A DNA stretch of 64,000 bases from Paratinospora sagittata (lineage: Eukaryota; Streptophyta; Magnoliopsida; Ranunculales; Menispermaceae), in contig CM069590.1 in assembly GCA_035771175.1 (NCBI GenBank), positions 33,370,821 through 33,434,820 on the forward strand, written 5' to 3'. Below the pieces are notes generated by a model, which worked only from the letters and a program-made list of their open reading frames with translations, was not told where the DNA came from and searched no databases. Numbering within the stretch: the first letter of the stretch is position 1; the number at the start of each line of letters is the position of its first letter. Shown here in pieces: positions 23,034 through 34,828 of the stretch. The position numbers were made by a program, and so were the translations under genes.

Positions 23034-24435
23034 CGATGAGGCTCGAAAGATTCCACTTGCGACCTACCAACTTATTGGTGAAGCAAATACATGGTGGATA
23101 AAAATATAGGAGGACCCAAGGGTCAGCACTACAGCCATGACATGGCAACAGTTCGAGTCAATTTTATTGATAAGTACTTCCCCGGCGCTGTGAAGAGGCA
23201 GAAGCGCCAGGAGTTCACCAAACTATACCAAGGCGGCATGACAGTCAGGGAGTACGCTGGCAAGTTTAAAGAATTATCGGTCTACTCTCTCTCCACAATC
23301 TCAACAGAGCAAGATAAAATTGAGAAATTTTACAATAGCCTTCGTCTTGACATTCGACAAGCCTTGTCGATCTTGGATCTCAAGATTTACAGGGAGGTCG
23401 TTAAAAAGGCCATGAGCTTTGAACAGGAGAAGATTATGCAGGAGCAGAGACTGAATAGGGGAAAATGGCCTGCAACGTTTTTCCAACAGGGCTCGCAACA
23501 GGGCAACAAGAAGAAGCCATACTATAATCAAAACCTAGCCCTCCCAGCCCCTGTTAAGAAGAATGAGGCCACGACATCTACGGCCGAACCATCTAACCCT
23601 GGACATCAGGGTTTTCGCAATCATGGACGTGGAGGCCATAATGGCAGGGGTGGCTGTCGAAACGGCAATGGCAGAGGTGGTGGTCAGCACCACAATCAAC
23701 ATGGCCAACGGAACAATCAGCAGCAGAGGCTGACGTGTTACAACTGCGGCCAGCAGGGCCACGTAAGAAATGCCTGTCTGCACCTTCAGCAACCTATTCC
23801 CGTTGTTCCAGTCCAACAAGCACCACCTGCTGCTAATGCCCAACCCAGGCAGAACCAGCAAAACCAGGGGCAACGGAACCAGGGCAGAGCATTTGCCATC
23901 GCTCAACAACCCCTCACAGACAACAATGTAGTCGAAGGTACATTTCCCTTGTTTAATACAATGGTACATGTCTTGTTCGATTATGGTGCTACACATTTTT
24001 TTATATCGTCTGCATTAGTAAGACATTTAGGGTCGCATCCTGAACCCACAGAAATCACAATACATGTCACATCACCTTTAGGATCTAGTACAGTGCTCTC
24101 GATGTGAGCTTCGAATGTCAGAACAGATAATATATGCAGATCTTTTTTTGATGGACATTGAAGACTCTGACATCATCCTCGGCATGGACTGGCTCGCACC
24201 ACTGAATGCAAAGATCGATTGTATGAAGAAGCAAGGTCAGTTAACCTTGTCCACGGGGGAGTTTGTCAAGATTCAAGGAACAAGGAAATGGATAGACAAC
24301 TCGACTGCTGCATTTCTCAAGGCACAACTTCGAGCTCTATCCCTTGGTGATGAAAATGAATCACCAACACTGTACCCTCTCGAAGTACACGATGTCCCGG
24401 TAATATCTGAATTCCCAACAGTTTTTTCTAAATGA
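23034..24435 (+). pseudogene. E2 gag C-terminus, zinc knuckle and protease
   Basis: After the E3 insertion the gag frame resumes (EARKIPLATYQLIGEANTWW). It meets a TAG near 23107 and a frameshift near 23160. The frame then runs 23157-24107: MTVREYAGKFKELSVYS, a glycine/asparagine/glutamine-rich part, the CCHC knuckle CYNCGQQGHVRNAC, and the protease LFDYGATHFFIS, where the expected D-[ST]-G reads D-Y-G. A frameshift near 24105 leads into the second half of protease ([13 protein letters not shown]) and the start of RT (VPVISEFPTVFSK). Confidence 0.9.
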
Positions 24436-25770
24436 CCTTCCTTGTCTACCTCTGGTTAGGGAATTCGATTTTGAAATCAATCTCATACTTGGGACAGGGC
24501 CTATCTCAATTCCACCATATAGAATGTCAAATGTCGAGCTAGTCGAATTGGACAAACAACTGAATGAATTAGAGAGTAATGGCTTCATCAGAAAAAGTTC
24601 ATCACCCTAGGGCGCTCCAGTTCTGTTTGTTAGCAAAAAGGATGGTTCGTTACGACTTTGCATCGACTATCGCAAGGGGAATAACGTCACCATTAAGAAG
24701 ACATACTCGTTGCCCAGGATCGATGACTTGTTCGACCAACTTAGAGATGCCAAATACTTCTCTAAGATTGATTTACGATCCGGTTATCACCAACTCCGGA
24801 TCCAAGAGTCGAACATTACCAAGACGGCATTCAGAACTCAGTACGGTCACTACGAGTTCTTGGTCACGTCGTTCGGTCTAACAAATGCACCTGCTGCGTT
24901 CATGGATTTGATGAACCGCATCTTTAGGTTATACTTAGACCAATTTGTGGTGGTTTTTGTGGACGATATCTTGATATATTCCTCAACCGAAGAAGATCAT
25001 AAGATACATCTGAAGATAGTCCTCCAGACCTTGAAAAGCCACCAGTTGTATGCAAAGTTGAGTAAGTGCGAATTTTGGGCGAAGCGAGTTCAATTCCTAG
25101 GCCATGTGGTTTCAGGCAATGGCATTGAGGTGGATCCTTCTAAGGTTGAAGCGGTTTTAAACTGGAAACAGCCCACCACTGTTACTCAGATTAGGAGTTT
25201 TCTTGGTTTGGCTAGCTATTACAGACGCTTCATCAAGGACTTCTCAAAGATTGCTTAACCTATGACAAAGCTCACTCGGAAAGACGGCACTAGTACTCAT
25301 CACTCCAAGAAATGCACTTGGATTTTCACTATACACCAACGCTTCTCTCCAAGGCTTAGGTGTCGTACTAATGCAAGAAGGCCAAGTTGTCGCATATGCC
25401 TCTAGGCAACTAAAGATTCATGAGGGTAATTACCCAACACATGACTTGGAACTTGCAGCTGTCGTATTTGCACTGAAGCTATGGCGCCATTTCCTATACG
25501 GCGAACAGTTTGAGGTCTTCTCGGATCACAAGAGTCTTAAGTACATCTACACCCTGAGAGACCTAAACCTTCGCCAAAGACGATAGTTGGAATTCTTGAA
25601 AGATTATGACTTTCAACTCCAGTACCATCCCGGTAAGGCCAATGTTGTGGCTGATACCCTGAGTAGAAAATCTTATGTTGCTTGCACTCTTAACTTTGAA
25701 ATGGGGAAGTTGGCTACAGAGATGGAGAATTTTAACCTACAACTGATCGAGGAGGGAGCAAGATCATGAC
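24436..25770 (+). pseudogene. E2 reverse transcriptase-RNase H
   Basis: The N-terminal RT (24436-24709) is present but shifted in frame, with stops. Then 24710-25258 is open: [20 protein letters not shown], the catalytic FVDD intact in [30 protein letters not shown]. It ends in a stop. About 60 bases at the RT-RNase H join appear deleted near 25290. RNase H follows in two pieces (25371-25586, [20 protein letters not shown]; 25587-25769, [16 protein letters not shown]) separated by a stop that replaces the usual tryptophan codon. Confidence 0.9.
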
Positions 25771-27236
25771 TTTCTCAATTGTCAGCCAACTCTGAGTTGG
25801 TTCAAAAGATTTCAGCAGCTCAAGCCAACAACCCTATGTTAATAGAGAAATGCGAACTTCTACTCAGCGGACAAGACCTTCCTCACTGGTCAGTCTCTGA
25901 AGACGGGACCGTTTTCTAAAAAAAATGCCTCTGTCTACCGAACGATCCTGAGGTTCGGAAAGAAGTTCTCACTGAGATGCATTGTTCTAGGTTTGCTATG
26001 CATCCTGGGGGTGACAAGATGTACAAGGATGTCATGCGACAATTCTTGTTTTCTGGAATAAAGAAAGCGATTGCACACTTCATTGCTCGATGTCTCATTT
26101 GCCAGCAAGTTAAGGCAGAACGACGACTTTCCTCTGGACTTCTCCAGCCGTTACCTATTGGAGAATGGAAGTGGGAGAACATCGCAATGGATTTTGTTAA
26201 GGCCTTGCCTCGAAATAATAAAGGGCAAGATGTTATATGGGTTATCATTGACAGACTTACAAAGTCTACACACTTCGTGCTAATAAAGTTCACGGATAAC
26301 CCCGCCAAACTTGCCGAACTATATGAAAAAGAGATCGTACGCCTCCATGGCATATCACTCACGATCGTCTCTGATCGAGACCCTCGATTCACATCAAAGT
26401 TTTGGTAAAGCTTTTAGAGTAGAATGGGCTCTAAGATCACCATGAGCACAACTTTTTACCCTCAGACTAATGGGCAGTCAGAGCGTCTTATCCAAATCTT
26501 GGAAGACATGTTACGGTGTTGCATTTTGGACTTTCATGACGGATGGGCAAAGTATTTACATTTAGCTGAGTTTGCATACAACAACAGCTACCAAACTAGT
26601 ATCGGCATGGCACCGTACAAGGCTCTCTATGGTCGCCCTTGCAGATCTTTGGTATGCTGGTTAGATATGGCAGATCGACCGCAGTTGGGCCCTGAACTAG
26701 TTCAAGAGACTTCTAAGAAGATTACACTAGTAAATGAGCGACTTCACGTTGCACAAAGTCGACAGAAGAGCTATGCTGACAAGCGGAGGCAGACTCTAGA
26801 ATTTGATAAGGGGGACTTGGTTTTTCTAAAGGTTCAGCCCACAAGAGGTGTCAAACGCTTTGGGATCAAAGGAAAGCTCTCCCCACGGTATATCGGTCCA
26901 TTTCAGATCATTGAACGTATTGGCAAACTTGCTTATCGTCTGTCCCTTCCATTGTCCATGTCTAAGGTTCCTGACGTTTGCCACGTATTCATGCTACGAA
27001 AGTATGGCCCTGATCCTTCACATATCATCCCTCTAGTTGAGGTTCGGGTTAAGGAAGGAAATAGGTACCAGGAGAGAGCGATACAGATTTTGGATAGAAA
27101 AACTCAAGAACTAAGGCGACGTAGCATACCACTTGTGAAGGTGCTCTGGGATCACCACTGAGTAGAGGAAGCAACATCGGAACTAGAAGCAACAATTAAA
27201 CAGAAATACCCTGAATTGTTTTCTAGTAATAACTGA
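25771..27236 (+). pseudogene. E2 integrase and chromodomain-like tail
   Basis: The HHCC domain is at 25977-26110 (FAMHPGGDKMYKD, CLICQQVKAE). The core has D in AMDFVKALP, D in [10 protein letters not shown], a stop and frameshift at 26406-26424, then E in NGQSERLIQILEDM. The C-terminal domain reads KGKLSPRYIGPFQIIERIG. The tail reads ERAIQILDRKTQELRRRSIP, meets a stop at 27159, and continues in frame to 27236. The order is identical to E3 and E4. Confidence 0.92.
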
Positions 27237-27326
27237 TGATCTGATACATTGTACTATTTCACTTATTAATAAAATGTTGGAACTTTGTTTACAAATATCT
27301 TAATACATCGTTTCACTTGAATAACT

Positions 27327-27845
27327 ATGCAGATGTCTAAAAATAATATCAACGGATATAGTGATGCACACACGCAGTGGCCTCCTTGGCAACCTGTGGC
27401 GACTCCTCCAAGATCAGATTCAAGTCACAACTACTTTGGATCACCAAATCCATTGCCACACAGACAGCGATCCTTATCGCTAGAGCGTGCATGGCTTTTT
27501 CGTAACAATTTTTTCCAAAACAATCTCGTGCCCTCATCTTGGCAGGACCTTCTTCCAAAATTGTCAGGCGGCCGGATTCGAGCAACAACACGAAAAAGCA
27601 TCCCACCGCTCAACCTACCTCCCCTCAAACGATGTAACCAGCGCCCTACACCACCATCTGTTAAGTAAAGGTTGAAATCTTCTGAGGACGAATCTGACTA
27701 CATTTGCTCTTCATGGTTTCATGATGTTGAGGATTCCATCGGCCACAGTGCCATTCAGGGACCATACAGGCACTACCCTGAACTAGCAAACGATGACGCC
27801 GACAGTGAATCTCAAGCAGATAACCATCATGACTACTTGAACTGA
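27327..27845 (+). pseudogene. E2 extra ORF downstream of pol, function unknown
   Basis: An ATG at 27327 (with a second at 27333, MSKNN) opens a frame that runs to 27845 with one in-frame stop (27666-27668). The product would be proline/serine-rich and basic at first (TPPRSDSSHNYFGSPNPLPH) and acidic at the end (NDDADSESQADNHHDY). It matches no gag or pol domain I know. E4 has an ORF in the same place that starts MSDNEE and ends in SDDD, so the position and the two termini are shared by two family members. A chance frame is possible given decay. Confidence 0.5.
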
Positions 27846-27863
27846 TTTCGAGGGCAAAATCCT

Positions 27864-27879
27864 TTTAAGAGGGGAAGAG
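27864..27879 (+). other. E2 polypurine tract
   Basis: AAGAGGGGAAGAG abuts the LTR start at 27880 and is preceded by a CGAGGGCAAAATCC block equivalent to GAGGACGAAATTCC in E4. Confidence 0.85.
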
Positions 27880-29241
27880 TGTAATACCCTAGGTTTGCAC
27901 ACAAAAAAAATTGTTCAGGGCCCTCCCCGAACGTTCAAGCGCCAAATTTTCTATATAAACAACCCTCCCCCTCCTCATTTCTCACACCAAAATCACTCCT
28001 CATTGTGATTTTCCTTCTCTTTTTCACTCATTTTCAGTTTTTGTCTTCTCTTTTGAGACCCTCTTTCCAAGACTCTATGTGCAGTGCAACGCGGTTCTGC
28101 CTGAGGAAAGGCTTCAGTTCTGAAAGGAGTTTTTATCTGAAGGTGGGAAACGAAACATAGGTTTGCGTGCCTTATAACTTTTATTAAAGTTTACATTCAT
28201 TTATCATTATGTCTACTATTCATTTACACTGCATTATTGCAAATAATGTTCATACTGTCATACTTATGCCTGTATATTTGGAATTCATGTATTACGTTGT
28301 TGTTATGCCGGATTAGTAGCCAACCTGGCTCAACCAGACTCAGTCTTTTCCTCAGTAACTTTAAATAGTAAACGGGAGGCAGCGTGCTACTCTAGACGAT
28401 TGGTATTTAAGTAGACCTTGTGTCTCACCTCTCAACTGGAGACTAATCTAGTTGGTCTTATTTGACAGCTATCAGCTTATACAAGTAATACTGAATGTCC
28501 TAACCTTGCACGTAGTGATACCGACCATGATAAGGATCACGAGACATTACCAAATCCTGTCTAAACATTAAGTAGACCAGTTCATGCATTGGCATCATAC
28601 ATAGCACCACCTAGGGACATATGTGGTTTGTGATTCATAGAATAGCTAGAAGCGATGCTCGCTATTCATTATATTTCTCTGGAGAGGGACGTACAATGAG
28701 AACCTGGCTACTCCTGGGGAGGGACATATGTACGTGAATCCAGAGCGTCGTTCTTGAGGAGGGACGTACAATGAGAACCCGGCTATTCCTGGGGAGGGAC
28801 ATCTGTACGTGAACTCAGGCAATGTACAGTCATCAAACCAATACATGACGGTGTCATGCATACATACATATTGAATTGATTATGATGCTCTAATGTGTAT
28901 TTAAGATATTTGATTATGAAGTTTGTTTTATTAATTTTTATATTCACGAACCATTTTACCCACTGAGCGCGTAGCTCACCCCGTTGTTATCCAATTTTTA
29001 ACAGGAGAAAAGGGTGGACTGGGTGCAGGTTTTTGGGCCCACATTTCGTACCCTTTGTATTATTCATTGGGGATTTTTGGGAGAATGTTCCCTTAACCAT
29101 TTCATGTACAAATATTCTGAAATTAATGAAATCAGACTTGTACTTACTCGTGCTTCCGCATACTCAGTTATCGTTATAATGCATTTGCGCCCCGTCCGTG
29201 AGTGTCCCGCCGGTTTACGCGCGTCCGGGTGGGGTGTGACA
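27880..29241 (+). repeat. E2 3' LTR (1.36 kb)
   Basis: It begins TGTAATACCC after the polypurine tract and ends GGGGTGTGACA. A TATA box (TATATAAA) is at 27952, preceded by CCGAACGTTC. A leader-like pyrimidine stretch follows. Bases 28682-28810 hold a two-unit tandem repeat of 75 bp. The 3' part has the phrase CACTGAGCG...GCTCACCCCGTTG, common to many Ty3 LTRs in this window. No matching 5' LTR is present. Confidence 0.85.
28682..28810 (+). repeat. Two-unit 75-bp tandem repeat in the E2 LTR
   Basis: GGGACGTACAATGAGAACC[TC]GG occurs at 28686 and 28761. Each is followed by CTGGGGAGGGACAT[AC]TGTACG. Confidence 0.85.
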
Positions 29242-29803
29242 TTACCTCTCTTATGCAAGTTTCATGAAGCATGTTCTGCACCACCGGCACAATCCAGACA
29301 CTCAACTCTGCAAACAATGCTGAATCACAACAAGAATGGATCCCTGCAAGTGTTTCATTCCGAGCACACCACCAAAAGTGAATCTGAACACTTTGGCTAC
29401 AAATTTTTTAGGACATTTGTGAAGAAAGGTCCAAACCCAAAAAACAAAAAAGAAAATTAGTAAGAAAGATGAAATCTAATGAATCGATACCTGTGAAGAA
29501 AAATCCAAACCCAACAACGAACGCCTTTTTTCCTTCTTCACGCCCTTCTTCTCCTTGCACACGAATGCCCTTTTCCTTTTTCATGCCCTACTTCTCCTCG
29601 CACGAACGCCCTTCGCATTTGATATGTGGAAACTCTTTCTGCTCTCTCAAACCCCTTTATTGGCCATCTCATTTTTCTTCAAAATAGAGAAGAAAAAAAG
29701 CATTAAATCATTTGTTTGGTTTTGGAGGTCCACAAGCGAGAAGCATTTTGGAAGGACGGGTGTCATGTGTGACTATTACCACATTCTTTAGTTTTTGTTA
29801 AAT
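29242..29803 (+). other. Unassigned flank of E2
   Basis: I recognise no gene. A short direct repeat (GTGAAGAAA[GA][GA]TCCAAACCCA) occurs at about 29421 and 29491, and a pyrimidine-rich stretch lies at 29525-29610. Small open frames here have no recognisable domain. Confidence 0.4.
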
Positions 29804-29945
29804 CACTACAAGAAAACTACTATACGAGGACGTTTGAAAAAATGACCAAAAGCATCCTCGAAGCCCTTTTAGGACGTTTTTTCAATTAGGACGTCGAATT
29901 CAAGGATGTTTTGAGCAGTCCTTGTATAACGATTTTCTTGTAATG
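29804..29945. mobile_element. CACTA-type MITE (142 bp)
   Basis: It starts CACTACAAGAAAA and ends TTTTCTTGTAATG, an inverted terminal repeat with one mismatch from the CACTA consensus. It is flanked by the 3-bp duplication AAT (29801-29803, 29946-29948), the size typical of CACTA transposons. The interior is non-coding with GAGGACG[TC] repeats. Confidence 0.85.
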
Positions 29946-30145
29946 AATGTGAGTTATCATAACAAGCATATAACCCTTTTTTAATAATAGTTATAACAAG
30001 GTTCATATTTTCAACGTTGTTAAATTAGTCAATAAAAATATTTTAACAAGAGGCAAAATTAAAACTTTGTTTAATATACCAATTTATAACGTGCACCAAT
30101 GAACGTTGTTAATAACAAGTTGTCTTATTATATTTTTCTTGTAGT
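29946..30145. mobile_element. Second CACTA-like MITE fragment
   Basis: It ends TTTTTCTTGTAGTC at 30145, a near CACTA terminus in reverse, and has AACGTTGTTAA inverted motifs. Its left end is not distinct; it may be partly replaced by the neighbouring MITE, or the two may be one composite element. Confidence 0.5.
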
Positions 30146-30159
30146 CTTGGTATGATAGA

Positions 30160-30588
30160 CTCAGTTCATTTCTTTTAGATCACAAATTTCGGAAATGAAA
30201 ACTTGATCCAACTTTGTTTCTCAAACACCAAAATGATGATATGCTAATGATTCAAATATATGTTGATGATATCATATTTGGTGCATTAAACAAGGATCTG
30301 TGCAGTGAGTTTTCTAAGTTGATGCAAGATGAAATTAAAATGAGTATGATGGGAGAACTTGCATACTTTCTTGATTTGCAAATTAAGCAAATGCCTCACG
30401 GCACATTTATAAGCCAATCAAAGTATGCTAAGAAAATGGTTAAAAAGTTCCAAATGAATAATTTGAAATCTATAGACACTGTCTGTAACTCTTCAATTAA
30501 ATTAGACAGAGATGAGAAAATCAATGTAAGCACCCAACTCGTTAATTACAACATTGAATATATGAGAAAAAAACAAAAACCAACATAA
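30160..30588 (+). pseudogene. Ty1/copia reverse transcriptase fragment
   Basis: The frame includes the copia catalytic box IYVDDIIFGALNKDLCSEF, then MSMMGELAYFLDLQIKQMPH and GTFISQSKYAKKMVKKFQM. This is the C-terminal half of a SIRE-like copia RT, running to about 30588. An upstream stop near 30196 and the absence of flanking gag, integrase or RNase H show it is a relic. Confidence 0.93.
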
Positions 30589-31107
30589 GTAAATATTTCA
30601 AGTGAATAAAAAAAAAGTATAAAGATTTCTGCTCCACCGCCTGTTCTTTATCTTCTTGATGAAGTTCAAGAGCGTCACCATTGATTTAATCGAGAAATAG
30701 AACCAAACACGTGGCAAATAACGTTGAGCTTAAAGCAGAGCCAAAACACGTCTTTCCTGCCAAACAATCAACTTTCCCTCCTGATCTTTTCTAAAGCCTT
30801 CTATGGTCGTGTTGTATACTGTACTACACTAATGCCAAACCCTTCAATCTGGCATTCGTCTTCCTCCCCTAGGTTTCCGTACGCCTCTAGTTTTATTGAT
30901 CATATGATTATCAATAATTTCTGAACATTTCCACCTATCGGCTCTCTCGCTAACCCTTCACATCGTTGGTGAAAACACAATTTTTAATTACGTTAAAAAT
31001 TAAAATGGTGATTTAATGATATACACTTGAAGATATAGATACATGTGCGGGTTTATGTGAGACTGACCTTTCTTCGAACAATGAGAAAGCGCTTTCGAGA
31101 GATATAG
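30589..31107 (+). other. Unassigned, no gene seen
   Basis: AT-rich at both ends with a more mixed middle. No domain, LTR end or terminal repeat is recognised. It ends in the TATAG duplication of the next solo LTR. Confidence 0.4.
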
Positions 31108-32169
31108 TGTAACACCCTCCACTTTTTTTTACTGTAAAACTAATTTAACCGCCTAAAAACTCTACAGATGTAGTTTTAATAAGTGAGAAAAAACCCCTTG
31201 AAGAAAATAGACCCCCATAGTGGGACGGTCCCAAGAAAAAGACCGTCCCTATGGGGGCCAGTCCCAAGAAGGGGCCGACGCCGACCCCCTCGCTCTCTTT
31301 TTTCTCCTTCGACCTTTTTGCACTCTCCTGCATCCTTGTACACTTCAAGAAGTTAGAAGAAAGCGCTAAGTCACTACAAGTGTGTTAAGGTGGAAAATGA
31401 ATGCTAGGTTTGCGTCTCTTACTTACCTAATAATGAATTACATAGCATCTTGCATCATATATGTTACTATGCTTTACTTCATGCATGAGGCTATTTATCA
31501 TAAATGTTAAATTTATAACCATGGGTGTTATGCCGTTACGCTGGACCATGGATTATCATAAATATATATTATTAGATGTTATGCCATTACGCTGGACCCG
31601 AAGGTGACACTGTCACTGGTTAGCACTAGAACTCATGAGACCTCTCAGTTGCTGGATATTGTATCGGTGCCTCGGATCACAGGTTACGAGTGCATGATGT
31701 CTGGCCTGTGATGCCGTGTGACCACGTTTCATTTATATCATTGTTTGATTGTATTGTTGTGACATGACTTTCTGATGGTTGTTGTTCTGTACTTATTATT
31801 ATGCATGTAAGCTTCGTTTATCCTGCTTGACCTCACCGAGCTGTTGAGCTCACCCCGTTGATATTTTTCCCCAGGATCTTAGACACGCTTAAGTACAGAT
31901 ATGTTATCAAAATGTGAGAGCCACTAGAGCTACGTACGAAGGAGATGATTAGGGTGCGAGACGTCAACATAGATCTAGGCGTATTATATATGGGTTGTTG
32001 TAGTTTACGCTGCGTACTTTGTACTCATGTAATTGTAACCTTTGTACTTTTGCCCTCCGTTATTAAAGGAGGATGAATAAAAGATCTGTTAATGTCCATT
32101 TATACTCACACCTTGATTCAGGTCTGCTGCCTATCATATGAAATTATTCTTAAGAATCGGGGTGTGACA
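31108..32169 (+). mobile_element. Solo LTR (1.06 kb), target duplication TATAG
   Basis: It starts TGTAACACCC and ends CGGGGTGTGACA. TATAG at 31103-31107 and 32170-32174 is a perfect target duplication. U3 carries GGGACGGTCCC and GACCGTCCC palindromes at 31219-31275. Later there are the phrases GTTATGCCGTTACGCTGGACC (twice) and CACCCCGTTGATAT. It is of Ty3 type by its ends; no internal region is present. Confidence 0.92.
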
Positions 32170-32532
32170 TATAGTGAAGCCAATACCGGCCTGGAAGACA
32201 GAGGATCTTTTGGTGCAAAACGGCTAGGCATCAATTTGTTAAATCTAAAACTGAGTTTTATGCTTACCTTCGATAACTATAGAAACAAACCTCGCCAAAC
32301 TTTCCTCTTTCTTTTGGTGCGCTCTCTGTCTGCTTCATTCCTTCTTTGTTTTGTCTCTGGCATGAAACATGTAATCAGAGAAGAACATATCCCACATCCA
32401 CATGTTCCTTAGAGAGAAAAGATCAAACGATGTTTTTTCTTCTTTGTATGCAAGAGATAGGAGATAGTTGAAAGCAAGATAAGCGATCAATTGCTGCGTC
32501 TTGGTCTTGTTCATCATCTTTTGTAAACGTTT
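32170..32532. other. Unassigned spacer
   Basis: A minus-strand frame of 60 codons (32335-32517, MMNKTKTQQLIAYLAFNYLL) is the only sizable ORF and matches nothing I know. It could be a fragment of a gene or noise. Confidence 0.3.
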
Positions 32533-34828
32533 TGTAACACCCGTACCTTAGGATGACGTCATTTTGACCCATAGAGTACCCGGATACGTATGCATATATG
32601 TATTTGATGTTCGACACGTGTTGGTTCGAGTGTCTTTGCATGCTTTTAAGTTGTTCAATGTGTGCATAAATTTTCAGAATGATCAGAGACCCGTTCGACG
32701 TCAAAACATGTCGAAAATGGTGTTTTGGATCAGCGGAGCTCGCTCCATAGAGGAAGAAATTTCTATAACCGATTACATCAATGGCTTGATCTCCTAGGTC
32801 CGTGGTCCGATTGAGCTGAAATTTTGTCAGCTTATTCTCCTTTGCTAGATCTTCATTGAACGGTGAAGATCTTGATCGGTGTTGTTTACTGTGAGATATA
32901 AGACTTCAAACACTGTTTCACGGATTTGTGAATTTTCGTGCGCAATTGTGATCAAATGGTTGGAACACAAAATCCCACCGTTGGATTGAGCTGAAAGTTT
33001 ACCATAAGATTTTTAACTGAATCATAAAAGTTATGAATGGTTAAAATGTTAAATTGATGAGTCGTTTGCAAGAAATTGATTATCTAAGGAAAAGTAATTG
33101 CAATAGAAAAACAATTATTCTTTTTATTTAAGTGATTTTTTTCTAATTTTCATGTGTGGGCCTAAAAATGCAATTAAACCTCTATATAAGCCATTTGAAC
33201 GTAAGTTTCTTCATTTTTCACTTTCAAAGAGGGCTAGAGAGCTTGGGGAGGAGATAAAGAAGGGGAGAGGAGAAAAAGGGGAGAAGTTAAGGTTTTTTGT
33301 GATTTTTGCCCAAAAACACCCAAGGTAATCATTTCTTCCCCATTTTTTCTCATTTTTCTTCCTTCTCTCACTTTCTTTCACGCATGCAAACTGATTTTCG
33401 ACCTAGGGTTTGCATGTATGGACTATTTTATGCTTGTTTTTCATATTAAAGACCTTCCCTAACCTCAACCAACACCTAAGGGTTCCATCCATGTATCCCG
33501 AAATTTAATATTGGACTTAGGCTTTAATTTTGTGATATATGTATCTAGATGGTATAGGGAGTCCATAAATGGTGAAACCACCAATTTCTAACAAAAAATT
33601 GGAGGGGTTTCATGGATTTGACCTAAACTAGGATTTTAGACTTAGGGTTTACTATTCAAATTGCATGTGATTTATGATGAATGCATGGGTAAATATGGAT
33701 GTATGACACTCTAAATTACTGATTTTGATTAGTGGAAACCATAGTGTAGAGAAATTTTGGCCTAGGCTATGTAATTTGTCAATTTCCTTGTAATTTGGAA
33801 AATTGCATGTGATTTGGGGATTTGCCCAAATTTGAGAATTTTGACCTAATTGATGAAATTGACTTGCAATTAGTCTAATCAACCCTATTTATGATTGAAT
33901 GTCATGTATTATAGTGTTTGGATCAACCTATTGCATTCAATTTGGTTAGATGTAGGTTAATTGGGTAGTAAATGAGTGAATTGGGCAATTTGAGATTAAC
34001 TCATGTGTAGGACCATTTTAAAAACTTAATTGGCATTTGATTTGGGTTTAAAAATGGTTGATTAGCATACTTGGACTGATTTTCAGTTTCGCATAAACCA
34101 CGTCATTTTTAGGATTTGTGATTTGATCTAAGTGACCCAAATAGTCCAATTGGAGATTGTGGTGCATTGGGGTGATTGTGGCATTCTAGTGCTCTTTCTT
34201 GGAATTGGAAGTTAGATTGGCTAGGTCTAGCCAATCAAGGGTGAGTGTTTCTTTTACTTGTGAATTCTATATGTGGCATTGCAGTATAAAATGTTTTAAA
34301 TTCTTGTATAATGTAGTATGCATGATTTATTGAATTAATAAACTGTATTTAAGTATAGTCAGTTGGCAAAGCAGTTGAGTTATGTGCATTCTCTAAGCCT
34401 GGGATTTCTTATGGAATCCATTGGGCCAACCGAAAATCCTCAATTGTGGACCTTACAAAGGATTTCTATGGGTTGTGTATGTTAGGATTCGCCTAAACAT
34501 GGTACTTGTCTTGGTGGGCGAATCTTATGGTTCATACAATCCATAGGAATTCTGATAGATACGGGGTAAGAAGTCGATCGGGCATGGGTTTCGGGCACAC
34601 ATGGCCCTTGTATTGATTCTTACTCAAGAGGTATTAGGATGCATATGCATGTTTATAAAATGGTATGCATTGTCTTGTTTATGGCATGATAAATTATATT
34701 GACATGTATGTAATAGTGCTTACACCCATGATTATTTAAATGGTTTTAATGATTCTTGCAATGTTTTACTTAAATGCATATATGTGTTACCACTTGTATA
34801 GAACATTCACTGAGCTTCCATGCTTATA
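32533..34828 (+). repeat. Long Ty3-type LTR, plus, 3' end missing
   Basis: It begins TGTAACACCCGTACCTTAGG, as does the complete solo LTR at 39870. It continues through a leader-like zone (33190-33330, purine-rich then CCCAAGGTAATC) and a conserved tail (GAACATTCACTGAGCTT at 34801). It stops where the sequence switches to an LTR on the other strand. The last ~300 bases found in the 39870 copy are absent. Confidence 0.75.

Larger units (their letters stand above)
8231..29241 (+). mobile_element. E2: decayed Ty3/gypsy element, split by E3
   Basis: The left part (8231-9399) holds the leader and gag start. The right part (23039-29241) holds the rest of gag, pol, an extra 3' ORF, a polypurine tract and a 3' LTR. 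The gag reading frame runs across the E3 insertion: the codon broken at 9399 is completed at 23039 and the capsid motif continues (LATYQLIGEANTWW). The 5' LTR is missing. Stops and frameshifts occur throughout, so it is dead. It is the same family as E4, sharing leader repeats, gag style and the 3' ORF. Confidence 0.88.

Noticed and set aside
29014..29460. 148-codon plus-strand frame across the E2 LTR end
   Set aside because: It spans the LTR boundary at 29241, has no recognisable domain, and its start lies in LTR sequence.
32335..32517. 60-codon minus-strand frame starting MMNKTKTQQ
   Set aside because: No homology is recognised, the overlapping frames are equally open, and no splice or promoter context is seen. 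It is left as unassigned spacer.
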